Shown: positions 44,624-53,109 of the stretch, one piece after another
How the letters are laid out: every line of letters starts with the position of its first letter
Position numbering within the stretch: the stretch's first letter is position 1
DNA from: Sutcliffiella horikoshii
Lineage (GTDB): Bacteria; Bacillota; Bacilli; Bacillales; Bacillaceae_I
DNA: 64,000 nucleotides
Assembly: GCF_002157855.1 (NCBI RefSeq)
Contig: NZ_CP020880.1
Span: forward strand, 2,852,001-2,916,000
Reading direction: 5' to 3'
Program-made: the position numbers and the translations under genes
Notes under the pieces: model-generated
Databases searched by the model: none
Seen by the model: the letters and a program-made list of their open reading frames with translations, nothing else
Told to the model about the DNA's origin: nothing

Positions 44624-45925
44624 TTAACCAATTATTAAAAGCCAGAAATAGAGGCCTAATAGCGTGATGAATAGAGTTGGGATAGTTAGGATGATACCTA
44701 CTTTGAAGTAGTATCCCCAACTTATCTTTACTCCTTTAAGGCTTAAAACGTGTAGCCATAGTAGTGTTGCCAAGGAACCGATTGGTGTGATTTTTGGACC
44801 AAGGTCAGATCCGATAACATTGGCATAGATTAACGCTTCCCGGATGGTTCCGGTGGTAGCTGTGTCTTTGATTGCAAGTGCATCAATCATGACAGTCGGC
44901 ATGTTATTCATAAAAGATGAAAGGATGGCTGCAATGAATCCCATAGACATCGTTGCAACGAAAAGTCCTTCATCAGCTGCCATTTGGATGACATCTGTAA
45001 GCAGGTTTGTTAATCCTACATTTCTTAGTCCATATACGACTACATACATTCCAATTGAAAAGAATACGATGGCCCAAGGAGCGCCTTTTAATATCTGTTT
45101 CGTATGAATGACCGGGCTGTTTCTGCTTATTAATAGAAAGATGATAGCAACAGTGGCTGCAATGAACGAAACAGGAATACCGGCAAATTCACTTGCGAAG
45201 TATCCTATTAGAAGGGCCGCAAGTACAATCCATGATAAGTTGAAAAGTTTCACATCTTTAATCGCTTCTCTAGGTGCCTTCAATACGGACATATCATAAT
45301 TTTCTGGAATGCTCTTTCTAAAGAATAAGTAAAGTACAACAATACTAGCACCAAGTGCAAAGAAATTTGGAACAATCATTCTAGATGCATATTCCACAAA
45401 TCCTATTTCAAAGAAATCAGCTGATACGATATTTACCAAGTTACTTACCACTAATGGTAGTGAGGTAGTATCTGCAATAAATCCACTTGCCATAATAAAC
45501 GGCAATATCATTTTTTCTTTAAACTGTAAATTTCTCACCATTGCCAGAACAATCGGTGTTAAAATAAGTGCCGCTCCGTCATTAGCAAAGAATGCAGCTA
45601 CCACCGCTCCTAGCAAGGTGATATAGATGAACATCCTCACACCGCTTCCTTTAGCAAATCGGGCCATGTGCAAGGCCGACCATTCAAAGAAGCCTACTTC
45701 ATCTAGTATGAGGGAAATGATGATGAGGGCCACAAACGTTAACGTCGCATTCCAAACGATGCCTGTTACATCTATTACGTCTGTAAAGGTAACAACTCCA
45801 AAGAGTAATGCCAGTAGAGCTCCCCCACAAGCTGACCAACCAATGGACAGTCCTTTAGGCTGCCAGATAACAAATATTAATGTTAGTAAAAAAATCACAG
45901 ATGCCAAAATAATATCCAGCAACAA
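44624..45925 (-). CDS. arsB: Arsenite efflux transporter ArsB
   Basis: 433-residue inner-membrane carrier with about 12 membrane segments, exporting arsenite/antimonite with ArsA or by proton motive force. Family patterns: [53 protein letters not shown]. The single conserved Cys of ArsB is in a membrane position ([13 protein letters not shown]). A TTG start follows AAGGGGGG in the gap after arsR. Confidence 0.94.
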   Translation of the reverse strand: MLLDIILASVIFLLTLIFVIWQPKGLSIGWSACGGALLALLFGVVTFTDVIDVTGIVWNATLTFVALIIISLILDEVGFFEWSALHMARFAKGSGVRMFIYITLLGAVVAAFFANDGAALILTPIVLAMVRNLQFKEKMILPFIMASGFIADTTSLPLVVSNLVNIVSADFFEIGFVEYASRMIVPNFFALGASIVVLYLFFRKSIPENYDMSVLKAPREAIKDVKLFNLSWIVLAALLIGYFASEFAGIPVSFIAATVAIIFLLISRNSPVIHTKQILKGAPWAIVFFSIGMYVVVYGLRNVGLTNLLTDVIQMAADEGLFVATMSMGFIAAILSSFMNNMPTVMIDALAIKDTATTGTIREALIYANVIGSDLGPKITPIGSLATLLWLHVLSLKGVKISWGYYFKVGIILTIPTLFITLLGLYFWLLIIG

Positions 45926-45934
45926 AATCCCCCC

Positions 45935-46276
45935 TTAACAACAAGTAATTCTAAGTCCTTTTTGCTCTAACTCTTTCATCTTTTCTTCTAGTGAAGGAAC
46001 ATGCACAAGAATCGATGTGATTAATTGGTAGTGTGGATGTTCTGTATTGATGGAATACATGATCCATTGACCTTTTCTAGATTCTTTCACTAGACCAACT
46101 TCTTTTAACTTCTTTACATGCTGACTGATAGAAGGCTGGCTCATCTGGAATATCTCAACAAACTCACACACACAGCAATCGTGATCTTGTAGAAGAGCCA
46201 GCATGGAAAGCCTCGTTTTATCGCTTAAAATTTTCAACGTGGCTGCCGCTTCCTCCATTTTCAATACCTGTTGCAT
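45935..46276 (-). CDS. arsR: Arsenic-responsive repressor ArsR
   Basis: 113-residue ArsR/SmtB winged-helix repressor. The arsenite-binding motif is DHDCCVCEFVEIF at the recognition-adjacent helix; SQPSISQHVKKLKEVGLV is the DNA-reading region and a C-terminal ITCC adds another Cys pair. The ATG is six bases from AGGTG. First gene of the operon arsR-B-C-D-A-phosphatase-HesB; binds upstream repeats until As(III) is present. Confidence 0.94.
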   Translation of the reverse strand: MQQVLKMEEAAATLKILSDKTRLSMLALLQDHDCCVCEFVEIFQMSQPSISQHVKKLKEVGLVKESRKGQWIMYSINTEHPHYQLITSILVHVPSLEEKMKELEQKGLRITCC

Positions 46277-46317
46277 AGCTACACCTGCCTTTGGAAAAGA
46301 TAAGTAATATAATCAAA

Positions 46318-46359
46318 CACTTATATAACAATATGCTTATATAATAAAACACTTATATG
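46318..46359. promoter_or_regulatory. ArsR operator/promoter with three direct repeats
   Basis: CACTTATAT at 46318, TGCTTATAT at 46334 and CACTTATAT at 46350 are three copies of YRCTTATAT at exactly 16-bp spacing (minus strand: ATATAAGYR). They precede arsR by about 45 bases and likely form the ArsR operator. A second half-site geometry is possible since SmtB-type operators are usually inverted. Confidence 0.6.
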
Positions 46360-46484
46360 TTTGTTTCAACCTTTCTTTTGTAAAGAAATCGTAAAGATTA
46401 ATTGCAGAATTATCTGTTAATTGATATAATTAAATTAAGAAAGCGCTTCCAATAACATATGAGTGGGAAAGGTGATGCTGTGTT

Positions 46485-46637
46485 ATGATGGACTATCAGT
46501 ACAGACGACGAGCTTTTCAGAACCTACATGTGGAACAAGAAGAAGCAAAAATTGACCTAAAGCAAAAAGTTAAGAAATCCAAATCGATGGTGGCCTCGAT
46601 AGCCGCGTTTTTTTCTTTTTTTCACCACACTTCTTAA
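46485..46637 (+). CDS. Small basic protein, unknown
   Basis: 50 residues starting MMDYQYRRRAFQNLHVEQEE, a charged helix-forming region with many Lys/Glu, and a hydrophobic C-terminal stretch (MVASIAAFFSFF). AAAGGTGATG lies about seven bases before the second of two possible starts. A small hairpin follows immediately. Reads divergently from arsR. No family recognised; could be a non-coding stretch, but start, length and terminator agree. Confidence 0.45.
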   Translation: MMDYQYRRRAFQNLHVEQEEAKIDLKQKVKKSKSMVASIAAFFSFFHHTS

Positions 46638-46658
46638 GGAGCTATTATGCTCCTTTTT
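46636..46658 (+). terminator. Terminator after the small basic protein gene
   Basis: AAGGAGC/GCTCCTT stem with a six-base loop and T run, overlapping the end of the gene. Confidence 0.7.
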
Positions 46659-46682
46659 AATATGGCTTTTTTACGCAGAAAA

Positions 46683-46708
46683 AACGGGACAAAATGAAAT
46701 GTCCCGTT
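46683..46708 (-). terminator. Terminator after the SulP gene
   Basis: AACGGGAC/GTCCCGTT stem with T run on the minus strand, 14 bases past the stop at 46722. Confidence 0.88.
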
Positions 46709-46721
46709 AGTAAAATATTTA

Positions 46722-48176
46722 TTAATGACCTGAAGTAGCAGATAAACCTACCCGGTCTATTAGTGTTTTACTCTCATCATTAAGGCCTATAATTTTTACG
46801 TTCTTACCGAGTCTTTGGTATTTCATTACGGTTTTAGAGATTGCAGTAACCGCAGATTGATCCCAAATATGAGTGTTACTAAAATCAATGACAATTTCTT
46901 TTGGATCATTGTTGTAATCGAATAAATCGACAAAGTGACTCATCGTCCCAAAGAACATTTGTCCAGTAATTTGATAATGCATAACGTCTTCTTTTAAGGT
47001 CATTGTTGCTTTGATCTTAGCCATCTTCCAACCGAAGATTAGTGCGCTAAGCACAACCCCAGCTGCTACACCTTTTGCAAGGTCATGTGTGTAGACAACA
47101 ATCGCAACCGTTACAACCATAACTACTGCATCAGCTCGAGGTATTTTATGAAGTTCCCGGATGGACTGCCAATCAAATGTACCTATGGAAACCATGATCA
47201 TTACCCCAACAAGAGCAGCCATTGGGATTTGAACAACAACATCTCCAAGTACCATGATCAGGAATAAAAGGAATGTCCCTGCTACTAGTGCTGAAAGCCT
47301 TCCCCGTCCACCTGATTTAACGTTAATAACTGATTGTCCAATCATCGCACACCCAGCCATACCACCGAAGAAGCCAGTTATGACGTTTGCAATACCTTGA
47401 CCCTTCATTTCACGGTTCTTGTTACTCTTTGTATCTGTCATTTCATCAACAATTGTTGCTGTCAGTAGGGACTCTAGGTTACCTACGATTGCCAATGTAA
47501 ATGCATAAGGCAAGATAATCATGAATGTTTCCCAAGAAAATTCCACCATAGGGATGCTGAAGATCGGTAATGCTCTTGTTATCTCGCCCTGATCACCAAC
47601 TGTTGCAAGACCGAATCCTCCACCAAATACAACAACTGCTGTAATCACGACAATTGCAAATAATGCGGATGGAATTGCCTTTGTAAAACGAGGTAAAATA
47701 TAAATGATAGCTAGTGTTGCTGCTACAAATGCATACATTACCCAAGTTACTCCAACAAATTGCTCTAACTGAGCCATAAAGATCAAAATCGCTAAAGCAT
47801 TAACAAATCCGATAATTACCGCTTGAGGTAAAAAGGAAATATATTTGCCCAACTTAAAGACACCCATTAATATTTGAATGATTCCGGTAAGGATGGTGGC
47901 AGCGAATAGATACTGCAATCCGTGATCTGCAACCAATGTAATCATCAGTAAAGCCATCGCTCCAGTTGCAGCAGAAATCATCCCTGGTCGTCCACCTGTG
48001 AAGGCGATAACCACGGCAATACAGAAGGACGCATATAATCCTACCATCGGGTCTACACCCGCAATGATAGAGAATGCGATAGCTTCTGGAATGAGGGCTA
48101 ATGCTACGGTCATACCGGCAAGTACGTCACCACGCACGTTACCAAACCATTCTTGTTTTAAGTTTGCTACGTTCAT
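46722..48176 (-). CDS. SulP family inorganic anion transporter with STAS domain
   Basis: 484 residues: about 12-14 membrane segments (residues 20-385) and a C-terminal STAS domain (about 400-484, [21 protein letters not shown]). The SulP signature is [26 protein letters not shown]. Members carry sulfate, bicarbonate or other anions with sodium or protons; the substrate cannot be chosen from sequence. The start ATG has AAAGAGGTG. Single gene between the ars operon and pst-phoU. Confidence 0.9.
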   Translation of the reverse strand: MNVANLKQEWFGNVRGDVLAGMTVALALIPEAIAFSIIAGVDPMVGLYASFCIAVVIAFTGGRPGMISAATGAMALLMITLVADHGLQYLFAATILTGIIQILMGVFKLGKYISFLPQAVIIGFVNALAILIFMAQLEQFVGVTWVMYAFVAATLAIIYILPRFTKAIPSALFAIVVITAVVVFGGGFGLATVGDQGEITRALPIFSIPMVEFSWETFMIILPYAFTLAIVGNLESLLTATIVDEMTDTKSNKNREMKGQGIANVITGFFGGMAGCAMIGQSVINVKSGGRGRLSALVAGTFLLFLIMVLGDVVVQIPMAALVGVMIMVSIGTFDWQSIRELHKIPRADAVVMVVTVAIVVYTHDLAKGVAAGVVLSALIFGWKMAKIKATMTLKEDVMHYQITGQMFFGTMSHFVDLFDYNNDPKEIVIDFSNTHIWDQSAVTAISKTVMKYQRLGKNVKIIGLNDESKTLIDRVGLSATSGH

Positions 48177-48425
48177 AGCACACCTCTTTCTTTGTTATTT
48201 AGTTTTGTGACTTTCTACTCTCAAGAAAGTCGGGTCCGTTTGCAACAGAAAGAATCATACCATATATTTTCTAAGTTGAAAATCTCAATGAAAACGGGAA
48301 CATAAGAGTTTACCTCTTACTTTCTCGATTTTTCTTTATATAGCTCTTGTTTTTGTACGCCTGTGAAAAAATAGACAATTAGACAATAAAGAAAGCTCTG
48401 TTCATTAAGAACAAAGCTCGTTTCT
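48177..48425 (-). other. Leader region of the SulP gene and phoU terminator
   Basis: Near the SulP start a hairpin GACTTTC/GAAAGTC (48206-48231) could be part of a transcript leader; no known riboswitch class was recognised. At 48388-48427 a stem AAAGCTCTGTTC/GAACAAAGCT with T run terminates phoU. Nothing else stands out in the 249 bp. Confidence 0.45.
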
Positions 48426-49085
48426 TTAGTCATTCAATTCGTAGTGACTACCTTTTACAAGATAGAAGATATTTTCGGAAATGTTAGTTGTGTGATCTGC
48501 CATACGCTCAATATAACGGCAGATAAAGCTTAATTGAGTAATTTCAGGGATCATATCCGGATGGTCTTTTGTCAATTGTAATAACTCACGGATGTTTTGA
48601 CCATATAGCTCGTCCACTTGATCATCCATGTCAGCTACTTTTTTGGCAAGGACTACATCTTCATCATAGTAGGCCTTTAAAGCAAGAGATAGCATTTCTG
48701 TTGCGATGCTATGCATTTTTTCTATCTTTTCAATCTGAATTAATGGTTGAGAATTTTTTCCGATTCTTATCGTCGACTTTGCAATATTCACAGCAAAGTC
48801 TGCGATACGTTCAACATCGGTGGAGATTTTGATTGCCACAAAGATTCTTCGTAAATCAATTGCCACCGGCTGCTGCTTGGCAATAAGCAGAATGGCAAAG
48901 TCATTGATTTCTTCATCCAAACGGTCTGCCTTGTTGTCCTCTTCAATAATCTGAAGGGCTAAATCTACATTTTGATTTGTTAAGGCGTCAATGGATTTTC
49001 CCATTGCGATTTCAGCTAAACTTCCGAGTTCCAATAATTTGTCTCTTAACGTTTCTAAATCCACATGAAATTGACGTATTACCAC
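48426..49085 (-). CDS. phoU: Phosphate uptake regulator PhoU
   Basis: 219 residues, two three-helix bundles with the family acidic metal-binding repeats: DKADRLDEEINDFAI and ADMDDQVDELYGQNI. PhoU links Pst transport to phosphate signalling and prevents excess uptake. The GTG start follows GAGAGGAAG. Last gene of pstSCAB-phoU, 23 bases after pstB. B. subtilis lacks phoU at this position, so the operon is more complete here. Confidence 0.93.
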   Translation of the reverse strand: MVIRQFHVDLETLRDKLLELGSLAEIAMGKSIDALTNQNVDLALQIIEEDNKADRLDEEINDFAILLIAKQQPVAIDLRRIFVAIKISTDVERIADFAVNIAKSTIRIGKNSQPLIQIEKIEKMHSIATEMLSLALKAYYDEDVVLAKKVADMDDQVDELYGQNIRELLQLTKDHPDMIPEITQLSFICRYIERMADHTTNISENIFYLVKGSHYELND

Positions 49086-49108
49086 CTGACTCTTCCTCTC
49101 TACCTTTA

Positions 49109-49933
49109 TTATCCGAAACGACCTGTAATATAGTCTTCTGTACGCTTATCTGACGGATTGGAGAATAATTTATCTGTTTCAGAATATTCTACCACTTCCC
49201 CATTTAAGAAGAAAGCTGTTCTGTCGGATATACGTGCAGCCTGTTGCATGTTGTGCGTAACAATGACGATACTGTAGTCTTTCTTTAATTCTTGAACGAG
49301 TTCTTCCACTTTAAGTGTAGAGATAGGATCAAGAGCAGATGTAGGTTCATCCATTAGAATAACGTCCGGCTCGATAGCCAAGCAACGCGCAATACATAAA
49401 CGCTGTTGTTGTCCACCAGAAAGACCATAGGCATTTTCTTTCAAACGGTCTTTTACTTCATCCCAAATAGCCGCTCCTCGTAAACTCTTTTCAACGATTT
49501 CATCAAGTATTTTTTTGTTTCGTATTCCATGAATTCTTGGTCCATATGCAATATTGTCATAAATAGATTTAGGGAATGGATTAGGTTTTTGAAAAACCAT
49601 ACCTACATTGGTTCTTAGTTCTTCTACTTTATACGATTTCCCTAAAATATTTTTTTCACGATATAGGATATCACCAGAAACTTTCACGCTTGGTACTAAT
49701 TCCACCATACGATTTAATGTTTTAATATAAGTGGATTTACCGCAACCGGATGGTCCGATGATTGCTGTCACTTCATTTTCGTAAATCGGCAAGTTAATGT
49801 TCTTCAATGCCAAGTTTTCACCGTACCAAAGGTTTAAATCTTTTGTATCATAGACAACTTTTTTGTCTTTTGGAGTGTTGGTTGTAAAAGAAGTATTGTT
49901 CTTCGTTTCACGTTCAGGCACTGCAATTTGCAT
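49109..49933 (-). CDS. pstB: Phosphate ABC transporter ATP-binding protein PstB
   Basis: 274 residues, somewhat long at the N-terminus (about 30 extra). Walker [11 protein letters not shown] loop [19 protein letters not shown], signature [16 protein letters not shown], Walker [14 protein letters not shown] loop [12 protein letters not shown]. Energises PstA/PstC. Follows pstA by 18 bases. Confidence 0.96.
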   Translation of the reverse strand: MQIAVPERETKNNTSFTTNTPKDKKVVYDTKDLNLWYGENLALKNINLPIYENEVTAIIGPSGCGKSTYIKTLNRMVELVPSVKVSGDILYREKNILGKSYKVEELRTNVGMVFQKPNPFPKSIYDNIAYGPRIHGIRNKKILDEIVEKSLRGAAIWDEVKDRLKENAYGLSGGQQQRLCIARCLAIEPDVILMDEPTSALDPISTLKVEELVQELKKDYSIVIVTHNMQQAARISDRTAFFLNGEVVEYSETDKLFSNPSDKRTEDYITGRFG

Positions 49934-49951
49934 AGATGATTCCTCCTAGGA

Positions 49952-50836
49952 TTAAAATCTTCTCTGAAACTTATTTCGAATAATGACCGCAATGGAATTC
50001 ATGACTAATAAAATGAAAAGTAATACCACGATAGTAGCTGCTGCAAGGTTCGCATATTCTGCTACAAGAGCCGCGTCAATTGTCCAATAGTAAATTTGCA
50101 TTGGAAGCACCGTGAACTTATCAAAAATCCCTTCTGGTAGCGGAATCAATAGTGCAGGAATACCCAATACAACTAGTGGAGCAGTTTCCCCGATTGCACG
50201 GGACAACGCTAGAATAACTCCTGTTAAAATACCCGGTAATGAAGCCGGCAAAACGATATTCTTGATTGTTTGCCATTTTGTTGCACCCATTCCATAGGAT
50301 GCTTCTCTTAAATAACCAGGAACAGAACGAATCGCTTCTTGACTTGCCACTACAACGATAGGAAGAACTAAAAGTGCCATTGTAAGACCACCGGCTAGTA
50401 CGATGTTCCCAAGTCCTGCCGCTCTTACAAAGATAGTTAATCCCAAGATACCAAATACAATCGAAGGTACACCTGCTAAGTTTGATATATTTGTCTGTAA
50501 AAAGCGTTGTAGGCGTCCTTTTTTTGCATACTCTTCTAAATAGATAGCTGTACCAACACCAAGAAACAAAGTAATTGGTGCAACAACTAGCATCAGCCAT
50601 AAAGTACCCATGATGGCACCCATGATTCCAGCTCGATCTGCCATAGTAGACAGTTTATTCGTTATAAATTGAAGATCAATCCAACCCATACTTTGTGAAA
50701 TAACACGGTAAAACAAAATTACGAGTACAACAAGACCAATCAGTGTTGCCGCTAAAAATAAAGATTTAGCAATATTGTTCACCGTTAATCTTGAATTCAT
50801 CTTCTTTTGTACTTGTGCTGCATCAACATACTTCAT
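49952..50836 (-). CDS. pstA: Phosphate ABC transporter permease PstA
   Basis: 294 residues with six membrane segments. The permease loop EASYGMGATKWQTIKNIVLP is followed by ILTGVILALSRAIGETAPLV, the PstA signature. TISNL-type loop NISNLAGVPSIVFG precedes. One base separates its start from the pstC stop, so they are co-translated. Confidence 0.96.
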   Translation of the reverse strand: MKYVDAAQVQKKMNSRLTVNNIAKSLFLAATLIGLVVLVILFYRVISQSMGWIDLQFITNKLSTMADRAGIMGAIMGTLWLMLVVAPITLFLGVGTAIYLEEYAKKGRLQRFLQTNISNLAGVPSIVFGILGLTIFVRAAGLGNIVLAGGLTMALLVLPIVVVASQEAIRSVPGYLREASYGMGATKWQTIKNIVLPASLPGILTGVILALSRAIGETAPLVVLGIPALLIPLPEGIFDKFTVLPMQIYYWTIDAALVAEYANLAAATIVVLLFILLVMNSIAVIIRNKFQRRF

Positions 50837-50837
50837 C

Positions 50838-51779
50838 TTAATATTCCTCCCTATACTTGCGAGAGATATACTGGGCGATTAAGTTCATTATTAGTGTAAA
50901 CACGAACAAGGTCATCGCAACAGCATACAAGCTATAATATAAAGTTGAACCAGCTGGTGCATCTCCACCGGTTACTTCCACAATGTATGCAGTCATCGTT
51001 TGCATAGATTGTGTAATGTCAAACGTAAAATTCTTGGTACTTCCGCTCGCAATCGTTACAATCATCGTTTCACCGATTGCACGGGAAATAGCCAGAACAA
51101 ATGATGCGACAATTCCAGACATAGCAGCAGGAACCACCACTTTCCAAGCTACCTCAAGTTTCGTTGATCCAAGTGCTAACGCTCCCTCTCTCATTGCATT
51201 AGGAACAGAGCTCATTGCATCTTCTGATAAGGAGGCAACCATCGGAATGATCATAATTCCCATTACTATTCCTGGACTGAGGATATTAGTTGGTTCTAAA
51301 CCAGGAATGATTGCTCGTAAAATAGGGGTTACAAATGTGAATGCAAAGAAACCGTAAACGATTGTTGGAATACCTGCTAGCACCTCAAGAATAGGTTTTA
51401 AGATTCTTCTTACTCTATCAGAGGCATATTCGCTTAGGTAGACTGCACTCATTAAACCAATAGGGATAGCTACAGCCATGGCAATGACAGAAGAAATAAT
51501 TGTACCTGTCAATAGCGGGAGAACACCAAATTGAGCATTTTCTCCCAAAGGCTTAAGTTTAGTCCCTGTAAAGAAATCAAGAAATGGAACTGCTTTAAAA
51601 AATTCAACTGTTTCAAAAAGTAATGTAAGAATAATACCTAATGTTGTAAAAATGGAAATCGTAGCAATAACCATTAAAAACTTTGGTATAAATGCTTCTA
51701 TTAACCGGTTAGTATTTAGAGTTGTCTTTTTCTCATTGATTAACTCTCTTACATTGACACCGTCTTTATGCTTAGCCAA
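50838..51779 (-). CDS. pstC: Phosphate ABC transporter permease PstC
   Basis: 313 residues with six membrane segments. The signature ALALGSTKLEVAWKVVVPAA and LAISRAIGETMIVT identify PstC. The N-terminus is cytoplasmic and charged (MAKHKDGVNVRELINEKK). Follows pstS after 104 bases that contain a hairpin. Confidence 0.96.
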   Translation of the reverse strand: MAKHKDGVNVRELINEKKTTLNTNRLIEAFIPKFLMVIATISIFTTLGIILTLLFETVEFFKAVPFLDFFTGTKLKPLGENAQFGVLPLLTGTIISSVIAMAVAIPIGLMSAVYLSEYASDRVRRILKPILEVLAGIPTIVYGFFAFTFVTPILRAIIPGLEPTNILSPGIVMGIMIIPMVASLSEDAMSSVPNAMREGALALGSTKLEVAWKVVVPAAMSGIVASFVLAISRAIGETMIVTIASGSTKNFTFDITQSMQTMTAYIVEVTGGDAPAGSTLYYSLYAVAMTLFVFTLIMNLIAQYISRKYREEY

Positions 51780-51800
51780 TTTGAAATACCCCTTTCATCT

Positions 51801-51835
51801 TAAAACAAGGTTCATCCAAAGCTTGTTTTAAAAAA
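51801..51835 (-). terminator. Intercistronic hairpin between pstS and pstC
   Basis: TAAAACAAG/CTTGTTTTA stem around a 12-base loop, with only partial T run. Such hairpins in pst operons stabilise or attenuate the transcript so that pstS is made in excess; here this is inference. Confidence 0.5.
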
Positions 51836-51883
51836 CATAGAGGAAGATGAGCAGCCTCTATAGCTCCCCATCTCCCTGGAAAC

Positions 51884-52870
51884 TTACTTTAAACCTTCAA
51901 GTTCTTCCACATAAGTGTTGATTTGTTCATCAGTTAGCGGAGCAAATCCAGTATCCGCTGCAACAGCTTGTGCATTTTTCATTGTGTAAATTGCGTAATC
52001 CAATACTTGAGGTTTTTCTTTAGCCATATTTGTATTCAGGTAAGTGAATACTGGACGTGTAAAGCCTGCATAATCTCCATCTTCAGCAATAGTGTCAAGG
52101 GATGGTGCAACTGGTCCATTACCAAAGTCAACATTTACAGCTGTTAATTTATCTTGGTTGCTTTCATAGTAACCATAACCGAAGAATCCGATTGCGTTTT
52201 TATCTTTAGAAACAAGATCTACAAGAGTAGAGTATTCTTGTTGTAAGTTAGTACCTTCAGCTAAATCTTTTTCTTCAAGGATAACTTCCCAGAAGAATTC
52301 ATATGTTCCGTGGTTTTCGTTAGGGCCGTAAGTTTTAATTGGCTCATCCGGGAATTCAGGACGTACATCAGACCAGTTTTTCTTTCCGCCTTCTGCTAAG
52401 AAGATGTCAATGATTTCTTGTTCTGTAAGTTCTGTAGCCCAGTCATTTTCTTTATTAATTACGATTGTTAATCCGTCAAGTGCTACTTTAAGTTCTTTTA
52501 CATCAATTCCAAGCTCTTCAGCTTGTGCTTTTTCTTCATCTTTGATAGCGCGAGAAGCGTCGTTGAAATCCGTTCCATCTTCTACTAGGAATTTCTTAAA
52601 TCCTGCAGATGTACCAGCACGACTCACTTCAACAGATACACCCTCTTGAGCTTCTGTCATGTATTTTTCAGCCATTACAGACATGAAAGGAAATACTGTA
52701 CCAGATCCATCAATTACTACGCTACCTTCAAGTTCTTCTCCGCCTTCAGCAGATGCTCCTTCTGAAGTTCCTTCGTTACCACCGTTGTTGTTTGCATTCC
52801 CACATGCTGCAGCGAATACTGCAAGTGATGCAACGATAGCTAGTAATAAAAAACGTTTGAAGCTTTTCAT
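51884..52870 (-). CDS. pstS: Phosphate-binding lipoprotein PstS
   Basis: 328 residues, extracytoplasmic binding protein of the high-affinity phosphate importer. Type II signal peptide with lipobox FAAAC at residues 19-23, then a Gly/Asn-rich linker. Phosphate-binding loops: DGSGTVFPFMS, SRAGTSAGFKKF (RxGTS pattern) and NENHGTYEFFWE. First gene of the operon with a PhoP box in front. Confidence 0.95.
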   Translation of the reverse strand: MKSFKRFLLLAIVASLAVFAAACGNANNNGGNEGTSEGASAEGGEELEGSVVIDGSGTVFPFMSVMAEKYMTEAQEGVSVEVSRAGTSAGFKKFLVEDGTDFNDASRAIKDEEKAQAEELGIDVKELKVALDGLTIVINKENDWATELTEQEIIDIFLAEGGKKNWSDVRPEFPDEPIKTYGPNENHGTYEFFWEVILEEKDLAEGTNLQQEYSTLVDLVSKDKNAIGFFGYGYYESNQDKLTAVNVDFGNGPVAPSLDTIAEDGDYAGFTRPVFTYLNTNMAKEKPQVLDYAIYTMKNAQAVAADTGFAPLTDEQINTYVEELEGLK

Positions 52871-52949
52871 TTCTTAATTCCCCCTAAGGTTTTTGTTTTG
52901 TTGATGTTTCTGTTTATCTTGCCCTACGAGTAATAGAATATAACTTGTG

Positions 52950-52988
52950 TGTTAACTGGGTATGAATCAAGTGTAAAGGTTTTGTAAA
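52950..52988 (-). promoter_or_regulatory. PhoP box upstream of pstS
   Basis: On the minus strand TTTACA, TTTACA, TTCATA and TTAACA begin at 52988, 52977, 52966 and 52955: four copies at exactly 11-bp spacing, the arrangement of Bacillus PhoP boxes (TTWACA with five-base spacers). They end about 80 bases before the pstS start; TATATTCT follows as a possible -10. Strong support for phosphate-starvation control. Confidence 0.88.
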
Positions 52989-53079
52989 TGTCGTTTTTTC
53001 TGTAGTTTTATCGGGAATAATGGGGGAATTTAGTATAAGATTGCTATTGCAAAATATAAAAAGTGGCATAAAGACACAA

Positions 53080-53106
53080 AAAAGCACTCCGCATTGGAGT
53101 GCTTTT
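53080..53106 (-). terminator. Terminator after pbpA
   Basis: AAAAGCACTCC/GGAGTGCTTTT stem with a five-base loop, four bases past the stop at 53110. Confidence 0.9.
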
Positions 53107-53109
53107 CTA

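Noticed and set aside
48177-48300. Riboswitch in the SulP leader
   Set aside because: One simple hairpin; no conserved core of a known riboswitch class recognised.
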